In this document: positions 1-9,176 of the stretch, piece after piece
Numbering within the stretch: position 1 is the stretch's first letter
Layout: each line of letters begins with the position of its first letter
DNA from: Coemansia sp. RSA 1804
Lineage: Eukaryota; Kickxellomycota; Kickxellomycetes; Kickxellales; Kickxellaceae
Reading direction: 5' to 3'
Length of the DNA: 62,414 nucleotides
Assembly: GCA_027578815.1 (NCBI GenBank)
Contig: JANBTH010000017.1
Coordinates: 1 to 62,414 of the forward strand
Made by a program: the position numbers and the translations under genes
The notes under the pieces: model-generated
Told to the model about the DNA's origin: nothing
Seen by the model: the letters and a program-made list of their open reading frames with translations, nothing else
The model's database searches: none

Positions 1-243
1 TAAAAAAAGGTCTTTGCCAGAGTCGTGCAACAATAATTATTTATTATTAAAACTGACCTATTAATCCCAGCAAAATAAAAGACAGTCATGAGCAATGATG
101 TATTGAGAAAAAAGGGGGGATAGCAAAAGAAAAAAGAAAAGATAAAACAAACAAAAAAAAACCTAATTGCCTGCTTGAATGCCATTGCTAGTGCAATAGC
201 TTAAAGGTCACATGCAACCAATCAGGGACGCCCTATACTATAC
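1..243. other. AT-rich left edge, no gene seen
   Basis: This is AT-rich DNA with A-runs (about 120-165) and no convincing reading frame, RNA gene or repeat unit. It leads directly into the pyrimidine-rich tract. Confidence 0.6.
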
Positions 244-1395
244 ATAATTCTTATTATTACTCTCTACACCTACTTTCACTTTGCCCTTATTTCCTACACA
301 CTGTTTACACCATTCCACCCACTTTACTAACATTTACTTTACATCACTCACACATTAATTCAACAATGTACCCTTTTACCCTATTACTCTTTCCCCCCTT
401 TTTTCTCTTAGCTACTTTATACATGCAATTACAATCATTCCCTACATTCTCTTTTCTATGCCACTACTCCTATTTTTACTCTTTGTTTTCTTTTCCATGC
501 TTTTCCAACATCCCCAACCACATGTTTTATCCTCTGTAATTGCTATTCTCCTCTCTCTCTTACATGCTATTCACACCATTGCCAATACATCATGGTCACT
601 CCCACCTCCTTATTCCCCTCTTACACACTCTACATATCTCTTCACCCTCTTTTACTTTCTGCTGCTACAACTGTCACATCTATCTGTTCTTACAACTGCA
701 TCTTTTCCTAAACTTTTTCACTCTTTCCCAGCTTTTGATATCATCCACATCCACACCACCTTGTTGTCTATCACACATACTTCCTTATGCCTTTCCACTT
801 ATCTAGCTCCTATGCATTTACTCTTCTCTGCCATTTTAATTGCTCATATCCATCTCTCTATGCTCTTCCCCTCACTTCTCAATTGCCACTACTCTACTCT
901 TTTTGCCACACCTTGCCATTTTTATGTTTCATTTTACTGTCTAACTACACCCAATGCTTAATGTTCATTTCAATTACTAAACATCACAGCTCCATTGCAT
1001 TCCATCTTTGCTTCTGTCTTGTTTTTATACTACCTTTTCACTAATTCTCTTTTCACCTTTTGCACTTGCACTGTCATGCTCACTTGCCACACTCTACTGT
1101 TTTATCCACTACATGATGCCCAGTTGCAACTACTATGCATCTCATGTTGCTCACAATATTTGTCACATGCTGCCATTCTGACCAACTCACACACTCATCT
1201 ATGCCTTTCCATTTGTCTGATGCCTACATACTGCATATTCATTCCCTGCCCTTTTCTGTCTCAACTATCTGCACACACCACTCTGTGCTATTCCTCTCTT
1301 CTCATCTGCAAGTGCTGTGCATTTCTGCTATACTTTGCCATCCTTCCTATTTACACACTCTTTTGCAAGTACTATGTTAACAGTCTATGTGTGTC
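244..1395. repeat. Pyrimidine-rich, strand-asymmetric low-complexity tract
   Basis: For about 1.15 kb the plus strand is dominated by C and T, with A as minority and very few G. Degenerate motifs recur, such as TGCCACTACTC (457, 884), TGCCACACTCTACT (1085) and ATGCCTTTCCA (788, 1201), but I cannot fix a period. Long open frames rich in Leu, Ser, His and Thr exist here only because stop codons need purines, so I do not call them genes. A degenerate satellite is the simplest reading. Confidence 0.55.
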
Positions 1396-1707
1396 TTAAA
1401 CCATTAACAGGTGTATATATAGATGTATATATAACTATCTGTATATGTGTGGTGTTTTTGACTAAGTTCTTCAAACTTGTCCATTTTGTGTTTCTTCATT
1501 ATCACATAATCTCATATTACATAATCTATATGTAGCCTAATCAAGCGCAGCTAAGTTCATTAATTTTGATTCGTTCGTTAATCTACTCATGCTGGATTAT
1601 CATTAATCTAGTGGCTCTGTCATGTCATTTATGATATATGTTTTACACTATTATGTATATTACTAAACTACTTCAATATAAATAATAGAAGCTCGATGCA
1701 GGATCCG
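1396..1707. other. AT-rich spacer, no gene seen
   Basis: This is AT-rich sequence with a short TATATA stretch near 1415-1430. I see no coding frame, RNA gene or clear repeat. It separates the pyrimidine tract from the hairpin array. Confidence 0.5.
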
Positions 1708-2091
1708 GATGAACGTTTCGAGGGAAGTTCATCTATTTATATGAATTGAGACGACGCTCAATTCATACACTTATGTTAGTATACAACTTATTTGTATACT
1801 GGTAAAATAAAGTATAGTCATAATACTATACAAGTATAAAATAATAATATTTTATACTTATGCTCGAAATCCGAGTATGATGCAATGCTTGTATAAGCAT
1901 TACATAATACATAATCCGTAGCGTGAGTACGCGGACTTGTTTTGGATATTTATTCCGGAAATCCGTAACCGGAGGACGGAGGACGGATGACGGAATTCTT
2001 TTAATTTGATATTCCGTGTATTGCGCGGAATCCCATAATTCCGTCCCAGATCATGTGATCTTACGGACGGTGTTCCGCTGTAATCGGAACA
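1708..2091. repeat. Array of consecutive short hairpins
   Basis: At least nine inverted repeats with different stem sequences lie nearly end to end. Stems are 1708-1714/1727-1733 (7 bp), 1741-1750/1757-1766 (10 bp), 1778-1786/1792-1800 (9 bp), 1812-1818/1825-1831 (7 bp), 1832-1842/1849-1859 (11 bp), 1884-1890/1895-1901 (7 bp), 2011-2016/2026-2031 (6 bp), 2041-2046/2065-2070 enclosing 2048-2053/2056-2061 (6+6 bp), and 2071-2077/2085-2091 (7 bp). Loops are mostly 2-7 nt. The density resembles the mobile hairpin elements of fungal mitochondrial genomes, so a nuclear copy of mtDNA is one possible origin; a structured RNA is another. No protein frame is supported. Confidence 0.75.
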
Positions 2092-2660
2092 GCTTTTAAT
2101 CGCTAACACTGTTCATGTTATGTGGCAATCTTTTGGCAATTAAATAATAATAAATGAGTATATTTATTATCACCTTTTAATTCCTATGGTTTCAGAAATT
2201 ATTCATCGAGTGAGAAAAGCAAACTACACTTTTAACAGTGTGGTGATCATAAGAACTTGTGAAAATAAAAATTTGAATCATTGTTTGTCACTAATAGCAT
2301 TGTGCAATAGATCATGTGCAATAAAAAGTAGTATTTTACTGATTTCCAGTATAGCAACTTGTTTTTCCACATATTACAAAAACCACTCTTGCTTATCACT
2401 ATGCTTTTAATGAAGCATGACTGTATGTCCAATACATGTGGTAATGATATCCATTTCTCAATCTGTATCCATAAACAATTTCTGAATACAACACTTTTTA
2501 TTGCACAATTATGACATTCATATTATTATCAGATACAAGCTATGCACACACTAGTGTAAATTTTTTTGCACAATTTGTCTAGAATCTGCCAACTGTATAA
2601 ATTACTTACATTGTCTGCTTCAAATACTTATTATTGAAATCTTCTTTGTTCAACTGCATC

Positions 2661-2667
2661 TATAAAA
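2661..2667 (+). promoter_or_regulatory. TATA box of small gene copy 1
   Basis: TATAAAA lies 46 bases before the ATG at 2707. The equivalent position in copy 2 is TATATAAA. Confidence 0.5.
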
Positions 2668-2706
2668 TTTTTACTACCTGTTGATATCATTTAAAATTTC
2701 TTGATA

Positions 2707-2955
2707 ATGGTTCAAAAAACACCACAATGTAAATCAAAAGGATCAGCAATGACAATACAAATAACTGTTACTACAACAACTGATAGTTTTATTGTAAAAA
2801 AATTATATGGTGGAAAAAGAAAACATGATGATTATGAGTTTCTAGAAAATCAGGCAGTTCAAAAGATTATAGAAGATGATAATGTAGGTCCTCTAGTAGC
2901 ACAACAAATATTTGATAGAAGTAAAAAAATCTACTGTTCATACTATGAAAATTAA
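2707..2955 (+). CDS. Small orphan protein, island family copy 1 (82 aa)
   Basis: I do not recognise this protein. It is an 82-residue basic/acidic protein without signal peptide or membrane segment. The start is the first ATG in frame. Its second half aligns clearly with the 4477-4719 product: TVTT/TVKT, a following beta-type stretch, LENQAVQKII/LQNMAVIEIM, VAQQIFDRSK/TAKQIIAASK and a Tyr-Tyr near the end. Conservation at protein level between diverged duplicates suggests that it is or was a real gene. The predicted layout is two beta strands followed by two helices, which could fit part of a double-stranded-RNA-binding fold, but this is speculation. The gene sits inside a repeated AT-rich segment. 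Confidence 0.6.
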   Translation: MVQKTPQCKSKGSAMTIQITVTTTTDSFIVKKLYGGKRKHDDYEFLENQAVQKIIEDDNVGPLVAQQIFDRSKKIYCSYYEN

Positions 2956-3470
2956 CTGCTTATGTATAAATATACTATATGAAGAACAGGGGCAACAGGG
3001 TCAAATTTAGGATAATCCCACCCAAGTTCTCATGAAGATATCACAGGAAAGATGTCAGGAAGTAAGAGGGACAAAGTATTATAAAAAGAGAGAAAACAAT
3101 AAAGTAGAATGCTTGCTTACATTTTCTACAGAATAGATAACATAGTATTATTTAGTGATACCCAACACCCTGAATCATTCATTCAGGCCATTTTGAAACA
3201 AATATGTAAAGAACCAGACTAAAGAGAAAGAGAAACTTAGAGTAGACTATTTTTCTTGTTCACCCACTAAAAATAATTAAATTAGCAGATGGAATATAGA
3301 AAAGTAATAATCTGGGTGTGCCACAATAATTATAGTTTACTGCCCTATTACTAAATCTTCTGTAAGCAAATTTAATCTCTGCTCAAGTCATGTGATAACA
3401 TAGATGTTATTGCAGGCTGTAAAAAACAGCTGGAAATGTGTGCTTCAAATACAAGCATGACTGATGTAGC

Positions 3471-4044
3471 CTGCAATATAATCCAGAAGCTTATACTGGC
3501 TGCCTTTTATTAAAATGATGTCACCTATGGCATGTAAAATAAAGGTGGTCATGGTAAAAATAAATGCTCATCAAAGAAAGCATTACTTTTGCTGCTAATG
3601 TGTATAGTGTTTATGCTACTCTTTACCTTCTTGTTGCTTACCTATGGCACCACCTGTAGTTTCTATTTGACCATGTTGGTAGTGTAGCCTGTGTTGCCAT
3701 ATTTCACAAATTGCACCAAAAGTACAGTTACAAAGAAGCCCCAGAACACTGTCATTGCTACAATGTCATAACATTAGCCTTACATTTTAAGCTATTAAAT
3801 GCTATACAAGTAGCTAAATCTAATGTTGGAATCTGGAAAGGACTAGGATATATTTATATTTATATAATAAATTACTACATTAGGCTCTCTGGTAGTCAAA
3901 AATTATAATCAATTAATCCATTAAGATCTTGTAATTTTAATAGTTTTAGGAATTTATTATTCAACTAGCAAAGCCAATCATTCTTTATCAATGTGACATA
4001 GAGAATAAAAAGAGCTTGTACTAATAAAACCTGAGACACCAGCT
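3471..4044. other. AT-rich spacer between repeat copies
   Basis: No supported gene is present. Position 3712-3723 reads TGCACCAAAAGT, the same 12 bases that form the arms of the inverted repeat at 43903-43945. The rest is AT-rich sequence, including TATATTTATATTTATATA near 3848. Confidence 0.45.
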
Positions 4045-4401
4045 AACATCAATGACATTATGCAATAGATCATGTGTAATCAAAAGCAGAATTTTATTAG
4101 CTTCCTTGCAATGACATAATATTCTATTATTACAAAAGACAACCTACCCAACATTATGTTTTTAATTAATTATGAGAGTGTGCCTAAAACATGTGGTAGC
4201 AATATCCATTTCTCAATCTGTATCCCTGAACAGCTTCTGCATGTCATGTTCTTATTGAATAAATATGATGTTAACACTATTAATATACACCATCTGTACA
4301 CACTAATGTAAAAGAATTTTATGTAAAATATTGCACAATTTGCCTAGAATCTGGCAATTGTATATATTGTCAATTGCATCTACCTCAAAATTTTTATTTA
4401 T

Positions 4402-4409
4402 TATATAAA
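4402..4409 (+). promoter_or_regulatory. TATA box of small gene copy 2
   Basis: TATATAAA followed by CC lies 75 bases before the ATG at 4477. The same TATATAAACC core occurs before the small genes at 41992 and 45066. Confidence 0.55.
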
Positions 4410-4476
4410 CCTCTTCATTTGTAACATCTTTAAAATTTACTCTACCAGTTGATATACTTAAAGCAACTATTGTAGA

Positions 4477-4719
4477 ATGAGCAAAGCAACAACAAAAGGT
4501 GAGCTAGAAAACACACAAGAGGTATTATGCCTAACTGTAAAGACATCATCTGGTAAGTATTTTGTTCAACTAAAGGTTGGTAATGAAAAAAAAGATAAAG
4601 TCTATAAGAGTCTTCAAAATATGGCAGTGATAGAAATTATGAAAAATGAAAGAGTAGAAAAAGTTACAGCAAAACAAATAATAGCTGCCAGCAAATGTCA
4701 TTATTACCAATTAAAATAA
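4477..4719 (+). CDS. Small orphan protein, island family copy 2 (80 aa)
   Basis: I do not recognise this protein. The ATG at 4477 follows a good TATA box and opens an 80-residue frame. The product is a paralogue of the 2707-2955 product: both contain a TV-T strand, a hydrophobic strand, a K/D-rich turn, the helix L-N-AV--I and the second helix A-QI---SK, and both end in a Tyr-Tyr segment. There is no signal peptide, membrane segment or cysteine cluster. Preserved length and aligned motifs despite DNA divergence favour a functional gene over chance. Expression and role are unknown. Confidence 0.6.
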   Translation: MSKATTKGELENTQEVLCLTVKTSSGKYFVQLKVGNEKKDKVYKSLQNMAVIEIMKNERVEKVTAKQIIAASKCHYYQLK

Positions 4720-4930
4720 GATTAAATGCTTATGTGTAAATATGCAAAAGAGCAAGTCTGAGAAAGAGAAACTTTAAGGTATTTCTCTTGTTTACTAAAT
4801 AAAAGTAATGGAAATGAATAAAGAAAAAGAAAAAGGTAATAACATGTGAGTGTCACAATAAGGAAAGTTTTTAACTGCCCTGTTACTTGGACAGCTGTAA
4901 GCAGAGATAGATCCCCTTATGATATGATTT

Positions 4931-5387
4931 CAGCTCAGATTGCATAAAAACGCAGCTAAAAGTGCGGCAATCCACTTCAACTACAGATTCATTAAACGTG
5001 ATGACTGTATTAAGCTAACAATAGAAATTATAAACAACATGCGAATTTCAGACAACATATATACAACGTTAATACTGGACGACATGTTGCCAACAAGCCA
5101 AAAAAAGAACGCCGTCATGCACAGACTGCCGTTATACAAATGCTATTGGCTGCTTTTGTTTTCAATAGCATTGATTTGTGCCGATCAGATCAGGATCAAA
5201 TACTGTATTTACTTTTTTTATGCATTTTTGTTTACAATTAAAAAATAATTATTTCCATCTCTTGTTTACCCTTTTTTTTCCTTTTGCTGTTTTCTTTCTA
5301 CTATTGTATCTATTGTATTTTATTTATAAACTTGCGCAAACAATTTGGTTATTATTAAAATACTGTCAATTACTCCAAAAGGTTGAA
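4931..5387. other. AT-rich 5' region of the FunK1 gene
   Basis: Open frames here lack a convincing start or composition. The sequence ends in T-rich DNA ahead of the kinase ATG at 5388, as expected for a promoter and leader. Confidence 0.5.
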
Positions 5388-8314
5388 ATGACAAATAGAC
5401 GCCAGTCGCAAGGATACCAGGGCGTTGTCACTCGAAAGAGGGCACGCCTACAAAGCGGTGAATTTAACAGTACCAGCACTGCTTCGGCAAATAAAACAGG
5501 TACCTCTGTTCAGGGCGCGAAGAATAAGGAGAACAAGGACCATAGCACACCTCCACGCAAACGCAAAAAGTTCAACAATGCGCTTATAACACCAGAGAGT
5601 AACAAGCACGCTATACCCATTAGAACGCTCAGCTCTATTCCAGAGGATTGGCAAGACGATATGATAATTGATGCTGGTAATGGTAAGCAAAAGTCGTGAT
5701 TTGTATTTAGATAACCGTTGCCAATTGTGTAGTAGGGGCTGAATATAAGCTAGCTGCAGAAACAAGCCTACTTGTCGTGAAAAAAAGTAATTCAAAGTTT
5801 TTTTTTGGTGCTTTAATGGTTCAATTAGCTGTCGGCCCGAGTTATAGACATCCGGCTGTAAACCCCACGCCTGCAGCCTCGGAACAACCGGCCTTTACGC
5901 CCTTTAAAGTCAACACACAGAATGCTCAGAATATTACAACTAGAGGATACAGTACAACGGAATTGCAAAGCACTCGCAGACTTGAGGCAAAGGCATGGGT
6001 TAACGACTATATCTTGCACGATATAACAGGATTGCTTGAGCTTGCTGCTCCCGACAATAAGACAGCAGAAGCGACGGCTGGCGGGCTTGCCGAAAGCTTG
6101 TCCGCACTTGTCGAAGATCTTTTGTTGCTTAAAAGCAGTAAAGTTGTTAATGGCGGATGGCGTGAGCGTGGTGGCAAAAGTGCGATGGACGGGAAGCAGA
6201 GAGTACAACAATCCAGACATACACCCCCGGATATTATATCTGGCTGGATTTCAGAGCAACATCGGGCTTCCTCAAAGGGAAAAGTACCTCGAACACTATT
6301 TAGAACTGCTGCGAATGCTCTAGGCAAAAGATTCGGCCAGTTCAGGAAATGGGTAGACGCGAAGAAGGGACCAAGCAAAGAAAGCGATCTGTACGAGCCG
6401 ATATCCCAGCTTTTCCACTTTGTTGCTGGATGCATTAAGTCGGTTGGAAAGCCTCTAAAAGCGCATCCTCAGCGCTTGATAGTACCGCTATCTACTCCAG
6501 ACAGAAAGAGTGCAGATGGCGACGACGCTTCAAGGGCAGACTTGGTTCTCAGTATGGTTGACGCGAATGAGTACAATATTGGGACGCCGACCAAGGCGCA
6601 AAGGTGTGAAAAGAATATATCGCCAGTGCTTTTAGACGCGTTTGCCTTGGTTGAAGTAAAGGCAGGAGCACATGGAGTTAAGAGAGCATTGCCGCAGCTA
6701 TTCCAGTACACCAGGGGCATTTATGCGGAGCAGTACAACCGGCGGTTTGCATGGGGCTTGGCTGTTGGCGGAAAGCAGGTTCAGGCTGTATTCTTTGGGC
6801 CTAGCTATGCGCTTGCATCGCCATCGATGGATATTGGCCAGAAGAGCGGGCGTGAACAATTGATAAGGCTTCTTGTGGATTGGTCATTCTGCGAGTCTCA
6901 TAAGCTAGGATATGATCCGACAATCTTGTTTAACAAGCAAAGCAGACACTACGAGATCCAGGTTGGCCATGGAAATAAGATGACAACATACTATTCGCAG
7001 GGAGCTGTCATTGGTGTTGAGCGTCTGTTTGGCAGACACACACGCTGCTTTGTTGCCAGCAAAACAAAGCCAAGGCCTAGTGTGGAGTTTAGGCCAGAGT
7101 TCTTCATCAAGGACGCGTGGCCTGAAGCAACTAGCGATGCTGAGGAGGATCATCGCGATGAAAGCGGACATTTGAACAAGATTACGGCAATTTTAGGCGA
7201 TGATAAAAGCTTGAATGGCAAATATCCCAAATACATTGATGGCGGTCGGGTGCATATAAAGCGTCGTACTACTGGCCAGAAAACTGATATGTCAGAGGAC
7301 AACAGCAGATCAATTCTTTCCGACAGAATCTGCAGCCAGCTGAATTCTGCTCTAAAAGAGCGTGGTCCTCCTTTGCGTGTACATAAGCGGATCTGTATGA
7401 AGGGTATCGGAAAGCCTCTAAAGCACATAAACAGCGTGCCTGAACTTATCTGCGTTATGGCGGACGCAATGGAATGTCATTGGGAGATTTACAAGCGCTG
7501 TGGAATCCTGCATCGGGACATTTCAACCAACAACATCCTGTTCACTGGAAGCAGCAGCAGCATAAAGGGCATGCTTATCGACTTTGACCATGCATTTTGC
7601 GAGAACGATAACAACGCTGTTCACCGCTTTGAGCGCACAGGGACACTGCCTTTTATGAGCGTCAACAATCTCGAAGGCAAAGTGAAGAAGCATACTGTTT
7701 TGGACGACTGGGAATCGCTTCTGTACATCCTGTGCTGGCTTGGGACATATGGATGGAGGAACAAGAGCAAAATATGTGGTGTTGGGCCAGATATTCCTCA
7801 AGGCGGAATATCCGCTAAAGCCGATAACTCTAAAACCAACGCATCGCGTCAAACAACTAGAACCAGATATCTGAAAGGCCAACCAAGGGCAGAGCCAGGG
7901 TTCAAGGAGATTTCTAGATGGTTTACTGGCGAACTTTCTGCATGTGCACTCAATAAGCGGCGCGACTTGAAGGATTACGAGTCGTTTAAATTGATTACTG
8001 ATCAGTTTGACAAGGATATAGCTTCGATTGGGATACTGCAGATGCTTGTTCGAAAGATTCGAAAGACCCTTATCGACGAACACGGGGATAGAAATATGAG
8101 GGGCACTATAAAAAAGTCTGAAGAATCAGAGGAACAAGACGAGCAATTCGATTTGCTGGCGGGCCCAAAAGACGAAACTCGTATGATAGATCCGTTTGTA
8201 GAGCGTATCCAAGACGCAGATGGTATCTCGGAGAGACTCCTCGATATTATGAGGATTGGAGCAGCACAAGTAAGAACATTGCTCAGGGATAGCGAGTCCA
8301 AGGATTCTGAATGA
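5388..8314 (+). CDS. FunK1-type (fungal) protein kinase, two exons
   Basis: The spliced product is 926 aa: exon 1 5388-5682, intron 5683-5828 (GTAAGC...TTAG), exon 2 5829-8314, and the phases fit. Residues about 1-100 are basic and low-complexity. Residues about 300-460 hold the typical FunK1 upstream region, including a D at about 336 and VEVK at 373-376, a D...ExK spacing reminiscent of PD-(D/E)XK nucleases. The kinase region has the catalytic loop HRDISTNN (660-667) and DFD instead of DFG (683-685), both normal for FunK1. It should be a Ser/Thr kinase of the fungal expansion that includes Crinkler-like proteins; substrates are unknown. No signal peptide is present. The gene borders the AT-rich island. 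An alternative donor at 5677 keeps the same phase. Confidence 0.85.
5683..5828 (+). other. Intron of the FunK1 gene
   Basis: The donor GTAAGC at 5683 and acceptor CAATTAG ending at 5828 remove an in-frame stop at 5697 and join the two frames in phase (codon G|CT). A second donor, GTAATG at 5677, is in the same phase and would remove two residues. Confidence 0.65.
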
Positions 8315-8753
8315 TGGGAATATAGGCTTTAGAGTGATTAGAGATGTAATGCTTATTTAAATAAATTTGGGGCAAGGAATTCCCAACCGTTATCTAACAT
8401 AATTATGCTTGTTCTTTTTAATTTATTTTTTAATTAAGCTGGAAAAGGGGAATATATGAAATTTTTCATATTAAGCTTCAATTTTCATATTGCGGAATAT
8501 CTGTGCTGATCAGTAAAGTCATGGATTTCGTTTTTATTTCCGGTTTCATTTCCATCTTCAATTCAACATTTCTCACCCCCTCCTCCAACAGCGCACGTTG
8601 ATATCGTCCCTTGATATATGGCCACTGTCCACGTATTCACATCAGGAGATGAAAAAAATAGAAACCGATAATCCCACTCTACCTCCCCCCAATTCATTTC
8701 TAAGGCTTTGTTGGGTTGTGTGAATTGATGTAATGAAAGGCAGGAATGGGGAA
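8315..8753. other. Intergenic; AT-rich with an 18-nt palindrome
   Basis: No gene was seen. The inverted repeat 8454-8461/8464-8471 (ATATGAAA, 2-nt gap, TTTCATAT) lies about 140 bases after the kinase stop and could belong to its 3' end. The rest is the upstream region of the small gene at 8870. Confidence 0.5.
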
Positions 8754-8760
8754 TATAAAA
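8754..8760 (+). promoter_or_regulatory. TATA box of the 8870 small gene
   Basis: TATAAAA lies 116 bases before the ATG at 8870, with a pyrimidine-rich stretch after it. Confidence 0.5.
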
Positions 8761-8869
8761 CCCAAAGATTATTCCACCTCGCTCCTTTATTCAGCACACC
8801 TCTTTCTTGCATAAAATAAAAAATTACAATAATATATCATCAACATATCAACCTTCTGTACCACCCAAC

Positions 8870-9100
8870 ATGCAAGCAAAAGAAGATAAGGTTATTAGAG
8901 TGTTTTTCGAACACCCAATCGGCGGAGAGCTGTACGAGTATTGCTACATTCCTTCTCCTGGCGACGACCATGAAACAGCAGCCTTCAAGGCCCAGTGTGA
9001 GATAATGAACACGGTTTTCAGGGAAATGAGATGCAATGGGATTTCCAACGACGATATTCCGGATATGCTTGCTAACATGGTTAAGGAGGTTGTAGTGTAA
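8870..9100 (+). CDS. Small orphan protein (76 aa)
   Basis: I do not recognise this protein. The first in-frame ATG is at 8870, behind a TATA box and a CAAC-rich leader, and AATAAA follows the stop at about 9133. Coding composition is GC-richer than the island genes. The product is soluble and acidic, with two likely beta strands (KVIRVFFEHP, ELYEYCYIPS) followed by two helices, the second IPDMLANMVKEVV. This layout recalls the 80-residue island proteins, but I see no secure residue-level alignment. It stands between the FunK1 kinase and convergent lipin. Confidence 0.6.
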   Translation: MQAKEDKVIRVFFEHPIGGELYEYCYIPSPGDDHETAAFKAQCEIMNTVFREMRCNGISNDDIPDMLANMVKEVVV

Positions 9101-9176
9101 ATATTTATAATATCATTTTGTAGATGCTGGTGTAATAAACGTCCAACCCCCCTCCCTTTTTAAAAAAAAACCTAAA

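Larger units (their letters stand above)
2285..3470. repeat. Island repeat, copy 1 (contains small gene 2707-2955)
   Basis: This segment is collinear with 4045-4930 across the 5' flank, gene and 3' flank. The clearest match is 24 identical bases at 2447-2470 and 4202-4225. The block upstream (GTGCAATAGATCATGTG near 2302) and the block after the gene (about 3215-3352) also recur. The 3' block from 3215 to 3470 also matches 42755-43030 in the second AT-rich island, including 15 identical bases at 3446-3460 and 43006-43020. I see no terminal repeats and no transposase frame. Boundaries are approximate. Confidence 0.75.
4045..4930. repeat. Island repeat, copy 2 (contains small gene 4477-4719)
   Basis: This is collinear with 2285-3352 on both sides of the gene. 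The 3' block (about 4755-4890) also matches 42755-42900 in the second island: AACTGCCCTGTTAC is identical at 4873-4886 and 42883-42896. Boundaries are approximate because the copies are diverged and carry indels. Confidence 0.75.

Noticed and set aside
458..1399. Overlapping Leu/Ser/His-rich frames of 80-167 codons
   Set aside because: They arise from the pyrimidine tract, where stop codons are rare. Several frames are open at once and none has a domain or a credible signal peptide plus body.
1900..2109. 69-codon minus-strand frame over the hairpin array
   Set aside because: It crosses several perfect hairpins and has no coding character; the structure explains the region better.
4940..5248. 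102-codon frame upstream of the FunK1 gene
   Set aside because: Begins at TTG in AT-rich DNA, overlaps the promoter and has no match to the island family; its hydrophobic end is poly-T-driven.
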